Shown piece by piece: positions 53,800 to 64,000 of a DNA stretch of 64,000 nucleotides (its first letter is position 1; every line of letters begins with the position of its first letter). The position numbers and the translations under genes are program-made. The notes below the pieces were generated by a model. It was not told where the DNA came from and did not search any database. It saw nothing but the letters and a program-made list of their open reading frames with translations. The DNA lies in assembly GCA_021234155.1 (NCBI GenBank), contig JAJEKV010000278.1:250001-314000 (forward strand), in the 5' to 3' direction. The stretch is from Isoetes taiwanensis (lineage: Eukaryota; Streptophyta; Lycopodiopsida; Isoetales; Isoetaceae).

Positions 53800-56448
53800 C
53801 AACGTTAGAGTTAGGCTGCTCATTGAGCCATACACCAGAACCAGATGTTTATTCATTTGCTTAAAGATGGAGCACCCGATTGGTAAAAAGAAGCTTTGAA
53901 CCTTTGGTCATGGCCAGTTGTATATTTAATTTTGAACCGTGTTTTTGTCACTCCAGTCCATAAGGCAGTCTTTTGCTTTTTCTTCACATTTTCGTAAGGC
54001 AGTTCAAGCTTTAGAGCTGAAAGTTACCCGTATGTCCAAGAAGCACATGCAAATGGAGGTACTCTTAAATTCCCATGCTGCTTTATTTTACAGTTGTTAA
54101 AGATCTTCTGCTAGACCTGAAATAATTCAGCAAAGACCTGTATGTGATATTTCGTCGTAGGAAATGCCTACAATGCGAGGCTTTTTTTATTCAATATGAT
54201 AGTGGCAAAGATGATAGCTACAGTACCAATTGTTTCAATCAGATAGAAACTGAAATAGAAGTATGTTTTTGTAACTTATATTATGACTTTTCTACTTAAG
54301 GATTTTGCTATTTAATATGCGGTAGCATTTTGATTATGTGCCATTGGGCTTTCATAATACTTTAAACATGTGCCATTTGCATACTTTTCTGACAAGCTTA
54401 CAAATTATGGTATTGACACTCATGACCATACTTAGCAGTTGTATTCAACAACTATTCATGTGCTCTTTAAGCCATTCTCATTAACTATATGCAGGGATGT
54501 CAAGTGCAAATTTGTTGAATTCGTGTTGTGGCATTGGAGGTAATTACAATTTCAAGTTTACAATGCAATCTGGGGCAACAATTACGACTTCAAACACAAA
54601 GATTCATTGCCCCATCTCTGCAGATTAATTAGGATGGTGTTCATTAGAGTGAAGCCTTTTACCCAAATTTTTGCACTTGCCGAGGTGCTACAATTCAATG
54701 CATAATTTGTATATCATAGCTTGAAAGTGTAATGGAGCCAAACTTTGTGTTCACGTTAGAATATGAGGAATCCAAAGGCTGTAAGTGCTTTTATGTGATG
54801 GAAATCTAGATTATTTTATATTACACTTTTTTACTTCATATAGAAAAGGCTATATAATGTACAAGCTGAGGAGTGAATAAGTGATGTTGTGGTGTCAAGC
54901 GCATGATATATGAGCCAACCCTTAATAGATAGCATGGGTAGGATGTGAGCATATTGGCATGCTAATTTTGTACTTCAATGAATACACATTTTGAAACCAG
55001 AGTTGGAATTGGCCAATGCTTATGTGGTATGATGCAAATTATGAAGCAAGCAACTGACACGATATGGATTCCATACTATGTAATGTTGTATGGTATGAAA
55101 TTATTTTGATGCAGAACCAACACAACCTCAATCACATTGTTTAGTTATAATTGTTTTGCCAAATATCAATTGATGCCATATGCAGGGCAAAAGAAAGAGA
55201 ACTTTTATTTGCAAAGTAGAGAATATACGTTGATAAGCTTTAAGATACATGGCAAATGAATTGTAGATGCTTACGAACATCTTTTTTGCTTTCATTTTGC
55301 AAGTGCTTCTTTTGCACTAATAATTGTCATCACACCAAGCAATCTAATAAACCACACATCTAAAAATACACAAACCACACATCTAAAGGCTCATCATTTC
55401 AGGTTTAAAACCTTAGCAACTGAACTTGCTTGGATGGTACAAAATTGAACCTCAATGAACTATTTTTAAAGTCGTGATTTCAATTCATGGGACAACTATT
55501 TTAAAGTGGGGAGTTCAATTCATAAGACAACAAAATGTTCATCTTCTCATAGAGAGGGATTTATACGCCCGTAAATTCCTTATAGCCTTTCCTTATGTCT
55601 TGGCCATGAGATATTGCCTACTGGTCTAACATGCCGGTGAAAAGACATTAACGAGTCGGAGTTGCATACGACACCGCTTTGAAAGATCAATATGCTACCT
55701 TGCATTAAGATTAGATGTGAACAAATCCAAGATGTCGCGTTTCCAAAGTGAATCCACAAGATGTGTCATTTGCAAGTTACCAACTTCTACCCAGCAACGC
55801 TGATGTTTGTCCTCTTTTGCCTCTGTTGGATTCATTTGTAGTCTCTGTCCTTCAGTGTATCTCACATCCCTTAATGCAATTAAATAGTAAAATGTAGAAT
55901 GTACAGTACAATGGTTTCTAAAGCTTGCCATTAGGGACACTTTTCCCCAAACCATATGGGTTTGAAAGTTGCTATTTGTGGGTTTTTTGAGAAGAAAACT
56001 GTCGAGTATTTGGGAACAAAAATTAGGTTAGATTTTTATAGTTTGTATTCTGACTGGATGGGCGGAAATATTTTTGGAAGTTCTTTTATGGCAAGTCAGG
56101 CATGGATGGAGATGGTCATGGCAGGCAACACTTAGTTACAAGAGCTTCTAAAGTGATATAATCTCATCTTCCTTCTCTAGCGATGGCGGACAGGAGCAGC
56201 ACATGACCATGGCTTGTTTTGTTCTATGATCTACCATGGCCAGTTAAGGCAGATCTTCCCTCCTTTTTTTTCGATTTCTGCAGGCGTTGATGTTGCACCT
56301 AGCTTGGCCTTCATATTTTACATTTCTACTAGTGTGGTAAAGACTAAACGAGGTGACCTGGACTACCTCAATCGTCGGACCTATCCATCCTATGGCTTCT
56401 GGGTGCCTCTTGTTTTGATTATGGTCATTTATGACTGGGGGCACCTAT
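53800..56448. other. AT-rich DNA without recognised genes
   Basis: No protein similarity or RNA gene is visible. Open frames at 55695-55955 (minus) and 56214-56450 (plus) show no known domain. Confidence 0.3.
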
Positions 56449-56459
56449 GATTTTGAAAT

Positions 56460-56632
56460 ATGCAATACAGGTTCTCCTAAGGTATTGGAATATGAAATAC
56501 TAGGGCTCATCTCTATACAGGTTCGCCTAAGATTTTAGAATTTAAAATATGGAGACTCGAACCTCATCTCTATACAGGTTCGCCTAAGGTTTTAGAATTT
56601 GAAATATGGAGACTCGAACCTCTATCAAAATA
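56460..56632. repeat. short tandem repeat, period 50-57 bp, about three units
   Basis: TATACAGGTTCGCCTAAG followed by TTTTAGAATTT.AAATATGG and AGACTCGAACCTC recurs at about 56513 and 56570. A shorter first unit lies at about 56465. Confidence 0.75.
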
Positions 56633-57354
56633 ATTCGATATCCTAATAAGAATACTTTAACCAATGCAACCAGCAAATTAACATACTTATTTTATCTATT
56701 GATTTTTTTTTTCTTCCTTTCTTTCTTTTTAATAATAACCTATTCAATTGTTTTGGGGGTATGGTCTATGGTCTCAAGGTAGTGATTTATGCATCCATAT
56801 CAAATCCCCCTAGAATTCCTTGTTATTGTTCTAACTCTTGTTCTCAATGAAACTAGTAGTGCATACAGCTTGTTGAGATCAGCCCTTTCCTCTTATACTT
56901 TTGATCTGCCCCATAACTTTGCAAAGTTTTTTATATTTGCTAATGCGATTATGGGAACTTTCATACTCGTATTACGTATGAAGGTAGTCTACCATAATTC
57001 TTTGCATCTGTTTTCGAATGTGGAATCCTTTAGATATTAGTGTCTACCTTGGAAACTGTTTTCAAAGATTTTTTACTAGTTTCTTAGCCTGATATCGCTT
57101 GGGGATTATGGTCAGATATTGCATTCTCAACCATATATGATCTGTAGAGATTAGGGGACCAAGCAAGGGCTATATGATTCCCACATCTCTTATCATGTCT
57201 TGCATAAGCTCTATCTTGTCCTCCTCACCCATTATACCATGTAAAATCCCTTATCCCACTTAGCTCAACAAATCCACATTCATTCAGCTTACACCATTGT
57301 ATTTTCTCAAAACCACTCACGATTTCAGAGGTTGCCCCTAGTCTATCACATGGA

Positions 57355-57950
57355 ATAAATTACTAATCGCATATTTCTTATTAGCCAGAATGACTTTAGC
57401 TAAACTTGCTCGATATTAATCCCAAAACTTTCTGTGGTTTAGCTAAACTCGACACATTTTTCCTCTCATACTTTCTAGCATTTAGCTAAACTAACCCAAA
57501 CATCATCCCAAAAATTTCTATGGTGTGGCCAACAGAAAATATTAAGCCAAATTACTATACCTTTTTTTCAATCGTTTCCACTTATTTTAGTCATTTTCTT
57601 TGTGAAAACATTCTAAAATAATGTTAACTAGCAAAGTTTAGGACTCAAATTAATTCATAATGCTAGAAACTAAACTATTAATCATATATTTCATATAAAC
57701 TAGAATGATGTTAGCTAAACTAGCCCGAAATTCATTCTAAAAGTTTCCATAGTTTGGCTAAACAATACAAAATTTCAGTCTCTTACTTTCTAGTGTTTGG
57801 CTAAACAGCTCTAGGGTTTGTGCAGTCCCGGAAAAAGTTAAGCTAAAATTATTATTTTTTTCCCAATTTTTTCCATTTACTTTAGCCAATGTTTTTTGAA
57901 AATGTGCTAAAAAATCGCCAAATAGCTAAGTTTAGCCCTTAAATTATTCC
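57355..57950. repeat. two-copy diverged tandem repeat, period about 310 bp
   Basis: Paired blocks TTAGCTAAACT.GC, CCAAAA.TTTCTATGGT, TACTTTCTAG.(A/G)TTT.GCTAAAC and AAGCTAAA..TTATT occur in the same order in both halves. Copies are about 70-75% alike. No coding function is seen. Confidence 0.55.
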
Positions 57951-58046
57951 ATGGTCTATCATTAATTGCCTCGCCATATTAAAACCACCCAAAATCATCC
58001 ATGTTATGTGATTACCAAAACTCTTTATTTTGTGTTTGAGAGTTGC

Positions 58047-58328
58047 CTATAATGCACCTCTCCCTCGAGGATTGTTATGGGCATATACATTTACAATCCC
58101 CCACGCTCGGTTATTTTGTTGCCACACAATAACATACCAACGTCCAAATCTATCTATCATTGATGCGATCACATTGACTGTATTTTTCCATGCTATCAAT
58201 GTGCCTGCACTAGACATTTCCTTCACATAAGCTATTCTAACATAATCATTGCCCACAAAATTAAGTAGGATGTAATCCTCTTCCTGCTTGCACTTATGCT
58301 CTTGGAAGCACACTCTATCTGGTTTCAT
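58047..58328 (-). pseudogene. LINE endonuclease fragment
   Basis: The minus-strand frame reads CFQEHKCKQEED, SAGTLIAWKNTV and WGIVNVYAHNNP. It matches the endonuclease of the L1-like element at 19.8-20.0 kb (GGTLIAW, GWGIVNVYAPN). Only this central piece survives, and it is still open over 93 codons. Confidence 0.75.
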
Positions 58329-58899
58329 TCTCTTTATAGCGAAGTCTATTGCTGTTAAACTCAGAGGATTTTATCCCTTTAATATTCCAGCTCCAATTTT
58401 GTGATTCATGATAATAGTTACTTGTAAACTAGCTCCCCCTACACACCCATGTTTAATTTTCTCTTTGCAGCTCTATATCCCACGATCTCAGAGAAAGAAA
58501 GTTAAGAGAGAGAAATTGTGTTTTTTTGTGATACATGCACAAGGTACAATCATTTATATCCTATTTATAATCTATAATTATTGTCCAATTTTCAAACTTT
58601 CCATTGTTTTCAGAATGCATTCCATTCCATCAATTTAATTTCCTATTTCATTCAAGAGGCAAGATTTACTTTGCCATGTCTCTGATGTGTCTACCGGTTG
58701 TAATACTCGCATGAGAACATTGAAGAAAGCTTGACCTGCCAAGTGGTTGAGCTTGCTAAAGAAACATTCGGTAGAATTGCTACTATAGAACATTCTTATT
58801 CTTATGCAACCAAGGCACCTCCAACTTCTTCTCCAAAGCATAATGCTCCTAATGTGAGATCTATGCCTAGTTCATCCTCACAATTTCGACACTTTCGTG

Positions 58900-59589
58900 T
58901 AACAGGTATTGCATCTACATCTGCTCAGAGGTGTCAGAATACATTGACAGGCACAACCATCAATGTAATTTGGTGATTTGCGGCATGCAAGAAGAAGCGT
59001 CAGAGGACTTGCAACAGAAGGGACAGACTTTGGTGTTGGCTAAATTGGACCTCACAACACTAGTTGTTGTCACTACTGCATACAGGGTAGGAGCATTACA
59101 ACCTCACCGCCTGCACATAGTATAATTTAAGTGCCAAATTTGAGTACTAAAATGTATATCCTACAGCAGGCAAAGCGATTGAAAGGGACATCTCGGTATT
59201 TGAATTTTCATCTTACTAAATCACAACAATTAGTAAGACGTCCGGATTTACAAAAGGTCCAGGAAATTCAAAAGAATGGTTTTAAGGCTACATTGATCCG
59301 TGGAAAACTATTCATCTTTACACCATCAAATGCAACATTTGCTGACAAATTTCATCTTGCTACGACCACTCATACTGCGGCTGATGCACATGCTGCACAC
59401 GCCAAAGCTGCAAATGCGCATTCTACTGTTCTATCCTCTGCACCCACCGCATCTTCTCATGTTCAAGGCCCCTCCTCTCACGATGTTGCTAATGGTATAC
59501 CTGCTGCTACTACTGTTACTGCCACCACCGCCTCTATAGCACAAGCCTCTTCAGTTCACACGGCTCATACCTTAAATGTATCTTCCTAG
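58900..59589 (+). pseudogene. LINE ORF1-like protein
   Basis: The frame from 58931 reads RHNHQCNLVICGMQEEASED ('R-x-N-x-V-I-x-G-x-x-E'), the start of an L1-type ORF1 RRM. The frame from 59131 continues YILQQAKRLKGT, LNFHLTKSQQ, RRPDLQKVQEIQKNGFKA and GKLFIF, the C-terminal domain. An Ala/His/Thr-rich tail follows to 59589. It would coat the element RNA. Confidence 0.6.
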
Positions 59590-59592
59590 AAA

Positions 59593-60230
59593 ATGTGCCT
59601 TCGGTTGGTGTCTTGGAATTGTCGAGGTTTTCCTGGCGTAAAGGTGATGGCCTGAATCCCATTGCAAAAGATATGGATATCCTTCTGCTCATGAAAACAT
59701 GAGAGCATTCTGCCAAAAAGCTACCTCATTTCACAGGCTATCAATACTTTTCATTATTTAATGAATGTCATGGGCAAGCGAGGCTGTGGCAGGGTTGCTT
59801 GCTATTTCAAGGATGCTCTTGCTCCATATATCACCTTCATAAAGCTGATATATATATCGCTACATATGGATCAAACTCTATTGCAACAATGGTAGTGCCA
59901 TTTTTGTTGTTGTTTGTTACTTTCCACCTACGTCATCACCACCTTTTTATGATGAATATGATGTAGAACCTGCCTCAACATTTGGAAGGGAACTCATTCA
60001 ATTGTGTGAAGTCTTCAGGATGGTAATTTGCAATGGCTTAGAGCAATGGCCAACACTCTAAAGTTGTTACATGCAGACAGGGTAGGCAGGAAGGTGGTTG
60101 TAGTGTTGTTGATTATATCATTTTCCAAGTGCAAGCCTTGGATTTCATTTCAGAATTTCGAATTGGCACAAGGCATAGAGATGAGGAGATAAATTCTGAC
60201 CATTATCCACTTTATTTGTCATTAAAGTGA
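59593..60230 (+). pseudogene. LINE endonuclease remnant
   Basis: It starts MCLRLVSWNCRGFPG at 59593, has VACYFKDALAPYITFI near 59795 and ends INSDHYPLYLSL near 60225, the catalytic S-D-H motif. Stops and shifts lie between. Confidence 0.7.
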
Positions 60231-60284
60231 CAGCTTACACCTCTTCAATCCATTGTTGTCTATGCTCCTGCTTCTCGCATTCGC

Positions 60285-61455
60285 TTGACCTATTCTAGAT
60301 CTTTTGAATATGCACAGACATTAGCTCCTGTACTTGAAGGTATTTTGGATTACCCAACTCTTCAAGAACGTAATGTTGCATTTGTTGACGCGTTGCTTAC
60401 TTCTGATGTCTCCTGCTTTGGTACACGCACTTCTAGTGCTGCTCCTTCTCTAGAAATGCATGGTTCGATGCAGAATGCAAGCAGCTTAAAAAACACCTGT
60501 GAATGATCATTGAGCCAGATACACGTCATAATGCCATCAAGAATTATAAGTCTGTGTCGATACACAAGAAGGCACGTTTTGTTGCTGAGCATCATAAACA
60601 AATGTTTGAATTGCTGCTACGTGAGCCTCGGACCTTCTGGCACAAAATATTATATCGACCATATCCTACTCTTGGATATATTCTAATGCAGCAATGGGAT
60701 GAGCGATTGGTTCAATTGTATGATCATCCTGGGATTCTTAATTCTTTGCCTCCTTTGGTAGATAATATTGTTCAATTCATAGAGGAGGAAGTCAAAGAAG
60801 GTTTGCGACATCTATGCAAGTCTTTTGATCTTCAAGGTTTTCAAGCAGAATTGCTTAAATGGGGAGTTCCGCTATTGCCAGAAACTTGAGCTATCAGTAA
60901 GGTCAGTTCCATATTTTCCAAGCTCCTAGCCAGTATAATTGAGAAGCAATTGACTTGGGCAGAACATACTTTTGTAGGTGCTATAGGATAGACAGGCTTT
61001 TGCCCAGGGCATTCTACGATAGACCATATTGTCACATTGCGCATGCTTATTGAACATAGTCAAAGCTTGAAATAAGACCTCTATACATGCTTTGTGGATT
61101 TTACTTTTGCCTTTAAGATAGTACCTCAGGAGCTTCTTTGGCAGCGCTTGCAAGCACTTGGGGTTCCACAAGACCTTTAAAAGGTAATTGATCGGCTCTA
61201 TGAAAGGGTCTTTGCGAAGTTTCCAGCATCAGGTACCCAAATCACTAGCAAATGGTTTCCCTCTATCTCCTACACTCTCATTCTCATTCTTTGGCTTGTA
61301 TGTTGATCATTTGGAAGAATGGCATGATCACCATGGTGGCGGAGGCCCACATTTAGCACACTATATCATCAGGCAACTTATCCTGATGATGTTTTGCTTA
61401 TGGCACATACCGCTGCTAGTATGCAACAACATTTACATGCTCTGTACCTGAGGAG
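60285..61455 (+). pseudogene. LINE reverse transcriptase remnant
   Basis: Blocks in order: FVAEHHKQMFELLLREPRTF (60503-60889 frame), VKEGLRHLCKSF, then GFCPGHSTIDHIVTLRMLIE (about 61000), CFVDFTFAFKIVPQELLW with the first catalytic Asp, PLSPTLSFSFFGLYVDHLEEW, and TYPDDVLLMAHT (about 61378), where the catalytic YADD box has become YPDD. The element is inactive. Confidence 0.8.
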
Positions 61456-61456
61456 A

Positions 61457-62428
61457 TTTTTTTGTTCTCTCTCTTGGGGTCTCTCTTTAGACCCTCGAGG
61501 AACCCTTCATGCAAGCTCTTGACCCTTTCAGAGGCAGGGAAGATTGCCAAAACCTAAACCCTACAGATGTAGTAGAGTTTAAGTATCGGGGCACCAAAAA
61601 CGCTCCATCTGCTAATCCCATCGTCCAAATGGTAGCTCATGTCCCATGAAACATCTCCAAAAAAAAAAATGAATATGCCAACCTCCAAATGTTTCCCTTT
61701 CCGAAGTAGGGGCACGTCGGGGACATGGCATGTTCCTCCAGTTCGGCCACTCTACCAAGCTCGGAATGTGGTTTTGACTTCTTGCATGAGTTTAAAGCAT
61801 CAAATTTACTCTAGGGACCAACTATTATAACCAACAGAGCCAAACATGACTTGCTATGTGCAACGACCCAACCTTTCGCTCAATGCACTTCTTGCCTAGT
61901 GCACTCCTCATCTAAACGTAGCATGTACTTAGCAATAGGGGCATTTCATCAATCATCTTCTCTTCAAATATGTGTCATAGGATAACTCTGGCCTTCTAGA
62001 TGCAACCGCGGAGTCGCAATATCATTTCATCCCTTTCTGGCATGGCCAGTGGCACATTGTCCAGCTTGTTACGAGCCATCACGACGGAGCAACTTTTGGA
62101 ACTAGTGCCAGGGGGGGCGTCTTTTTGTTCTCTCTCTTGGGGTCTCTCTTTAGAACCTCAAGGAAACCCTGTATGCAAGCTCTTAACCACTCCAGATGTA
62201 GGGAAGCTTGCCAAAACCTAAACCCTACAGATGTAGTAGGGTTTAGGTATCGGGGCACCAGAACCGCTCCATCTGCTAATCCCACCATCCAAATGATAGC
62301 TCATGTCCCAAGAAACATCTCCGAAAGAAAAAAAAAAGGACATCCATTGCACGGAAGTGCCAACCCCCAAATTTTCCCCTTTCCGACGTAGGGGCACGTC
62401 GGAGACATAGCGTGTTCCTCCAGTTCGT
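61457..62428 (+). mobile_element. small element with ~290-bp direct terminal repeats, no ORF
   Basis: Repeat A (61457-61745) and repeat B (62121-62428) both run from TTTTTGTTCTCTCTCTTGGG through CCAAAACCTAAACCCTACAG and GCTCATGTCCCA to GTTCCTCCAGTTCG. They flank a ~375-bp middle containing AACCTTTCGCTCAATGCACT. A diverged inverted copy lies at 36060-36850. Terminal direct repeats around a short non-coding middle suggest a TRIM-like retroelement, but no TG...CA ends or primer site are evident, so a tandem dimer of another family is possible. Confidence 0.6.
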
Positions 62429-64000
62429 ATTCCTCCAGTTTTAGAAAAAATGAGTTGCAATGGTTGAACGTGGTTTACAAAATATTAAAGATAAGATAAG
62501 AGTTTAAAGAGAAGAGGTGAACATTCGAATAACGTGAAGCTCTAGTTGTCAATGATCAAATATTCATTTTTTCAAACTATTGGATTTTGAATTATTGAGG
62601 GTTATAATACTTGTGCCTATTTGCTTCATGAAAAAATATCATAACTTAGAATGATGGGGAAATCGACCGTGAAACCTTTGCTCGAAGCTCAGGGTTTGCA
62701 CATTGATGATATCATGAATGTCAAAATGTATAGGCTCGTAAAATTCTTGTGTTTTTTATTGGTTTAAAACATTACAAATTATATACAGTCATGATGCCAA
62801 GTTCTAGACTTGAAGGTTGGTGAATGCATGGCATGAACCTTTGACCTAATGATGTTTTGGATGAACGAATGGTCATGAATATTTGACCTAGTGATTTTAT
62901 AAGAAAAATTAAATAAGGTCACAAAAACCATTGAGATTATTTATGTTGGCTAAAATATAGGTCCGGCGAGCGGATTGGATCCCAGAGGATAAATAAGAAC
63001 AAGATTGCATCCGTCAATTGAAAATAAGTCGAATCCATTCTTGGGGGAATAAATTGGGTTTACACATGCAATTAGGATCATGCTTTGAAATCAAGCTTGT
63101 TTTTGTGTTTTTTCATTGCTGTAGTAAAGTCTCGTTTATTTAATATAAGTGAAGCATGTTGTTCTAAGTTTTTGTCTACCTGAAGCTACTTATTTGAAGT
63201 ATCCATGCATCTAAAATTTGAACATTGCTCAGGAATATCAAAGTCTTATGCTCGACATTATTTTATGTTTTACATTAAAACATTATAGTTGCTCGAGGAA
63301 GCTACTTGACACTGATGCTATAACTCCTCACCATTCGAATAAAATATGTGCATGCTCTCAATACGTGTACTAACTAGTATATCACAGAGGATACATTGGA
63401 AAAGATCGATACAAACATACACTTGCCCCAATATAAAACTACGCTACATATAATATTAGAAAATAAGAAATAAAGCATAGACACCATGCAACCAGTAAAA
63501 GTCAATGTACATAATGGAAGTTTATAATTACAATTAAGGATCACGCTCTAAAAGTAGGGGAAAATTAGATATAATAGTCAGAATTACTAGTTAACATAAA
63601 TAACTATGCTCAAAGTCGGTAGTGACATTATAAGGATTGAAACAAGTATATTAAATAAACAACCACTCAAACCAACGTAATAGACTGCTAACAAGCATAG
63701 TAAATAAGCAAGTGCCAAAAACCATAGCACACTTGCAAAATCAAACATGGTTCTCTAAAAACTTGGGAGGATTAAAACTAGATTAAGAATTATATATGAT
63801 AATGATAACTAGCATGTAAAATCATCGTAAATTGTAATATTGACAATGTACGCTTAAGAACCACCTCTTAAACTAGTAATAACTTTAAGAAACTAGTGTT
63901 AGATACAAAATTAGTATAAGAACTATGATCATACTAGCAGTGATTATGAAAGCCATATAGTTTTTCTTGACATTGTGAATTGCATGTAGTAGAAACCACT
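62429..64000. other. AT-rich DNA without recognised genes
   Basis: I see no coding frames with recognisable domains, no RNA genes and no clear repeats up to the window end. Confidence 0.35.

Larger units (their letters stand above)
58730..61455 (+). mobile_element. second-type LINE, ORF1-EN-RT, decayed
   Basis: In order on the plus strand there are an ORF1-like RNA-binding protein, an endonuclease and an RT. The element is riddled with stops and shifts. The first copy of the small repeated element (from 61457) begins immediately after the RT catalytic box, so the 3' part is missing. The wording of the RT ('GFCPGHSTIDHI', 'CFVDFTFAFKIVP') is of the CR1/Jockey-like type rather than L1. Confidence 0.75.

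Noticed and set aside
1-64000. Organelle insertions, rRNA, CRISPR arrays
   Set aside because: No recognisable plastid, mitochondrial or rRNA sequence and no regular spacer-repeat array was seen on either strand.

Overview
The window is nuclear DNA of a land plant with a large, repeat-rich genome. It holds decayed retrotransposons of several kinds, spliceosomal introns (GT...AG), plant TATA boxes, and broken copies of plant genes: a PERK-type receptor kinase, a CYP72-clan cytochrome P450, and an Hsp70-like ATPase of the HSPA12 type. Base composition is patchy: AT-rich single-copy stretches are broken by GC-rich repeat blocks. A fern, lycophyte or gymnosperm would fit (fern is my guess), but the sequence does not settle it. 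I find no intact, confidently named host gene, no tRNA or rRNA gene and no CRISPR array.

Layout. 1-9.5 kb: a minus-strand Ty3/gypsy LTR retrotransposon with gag, protease, RT, RNase H and integrase, followed by a long extra ORF that runs off the left edge. 9.8-12.5 kb: a plus-strand PERK kinase pseudogene whose kinase N-lobe and catalytic loop are deleted. 14.0-17.8 kb: about three head-to-tail copies of a GC-rich 1.12-1.135 kb repeat plus one partial inverted copy, which abuts a 3'-truncated LINE (17.8-22.2 kb, minus). 22.9-25.1 kb: an Hsp70-like fragment, an unassigned short coding-like stretch and a LINE RT fragment. 25.1-25.9 kb: a short gene with its promoter and a damaged tandem duplicate.

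27.1-34.3 kb is the most unusual region. A minus-strand gene (27.1-28.6) and a plus-strand gene (30.0-34.0) diverge from a 1.4 kb intergenic region. The plus gene is riddled with stops, but it looks like a ParB-type domain followed by an N6/N4-type DNA methyltransferase-like domain. Palindromes of the form GATCGC...GCGATC recur across the locus: in the intergenic region, in introns just upstream of 3' splice sites, and beyond the 3' end. I read this as a candidate undescribed mobile element or captured methylation system. The idea is inference and can be tested.

34.6-64 kb is mostly decayed: a LINE RT fragment, two copies (in opposite orientation, 25 kb apart) of a small element with direct terminal repeats, two PIF1/Helitron-type helicase fragments, a P450 pseudogene with an internally duplicated 54-bp exon piece, a possible SINE, a degenerate minisatellite (50.1-51.1 kb), a Tourist-like MITE with a TTA target duplication, an older LINE (58.7-61.5 kb) and long AT-rich gaps with nothing recognisable.
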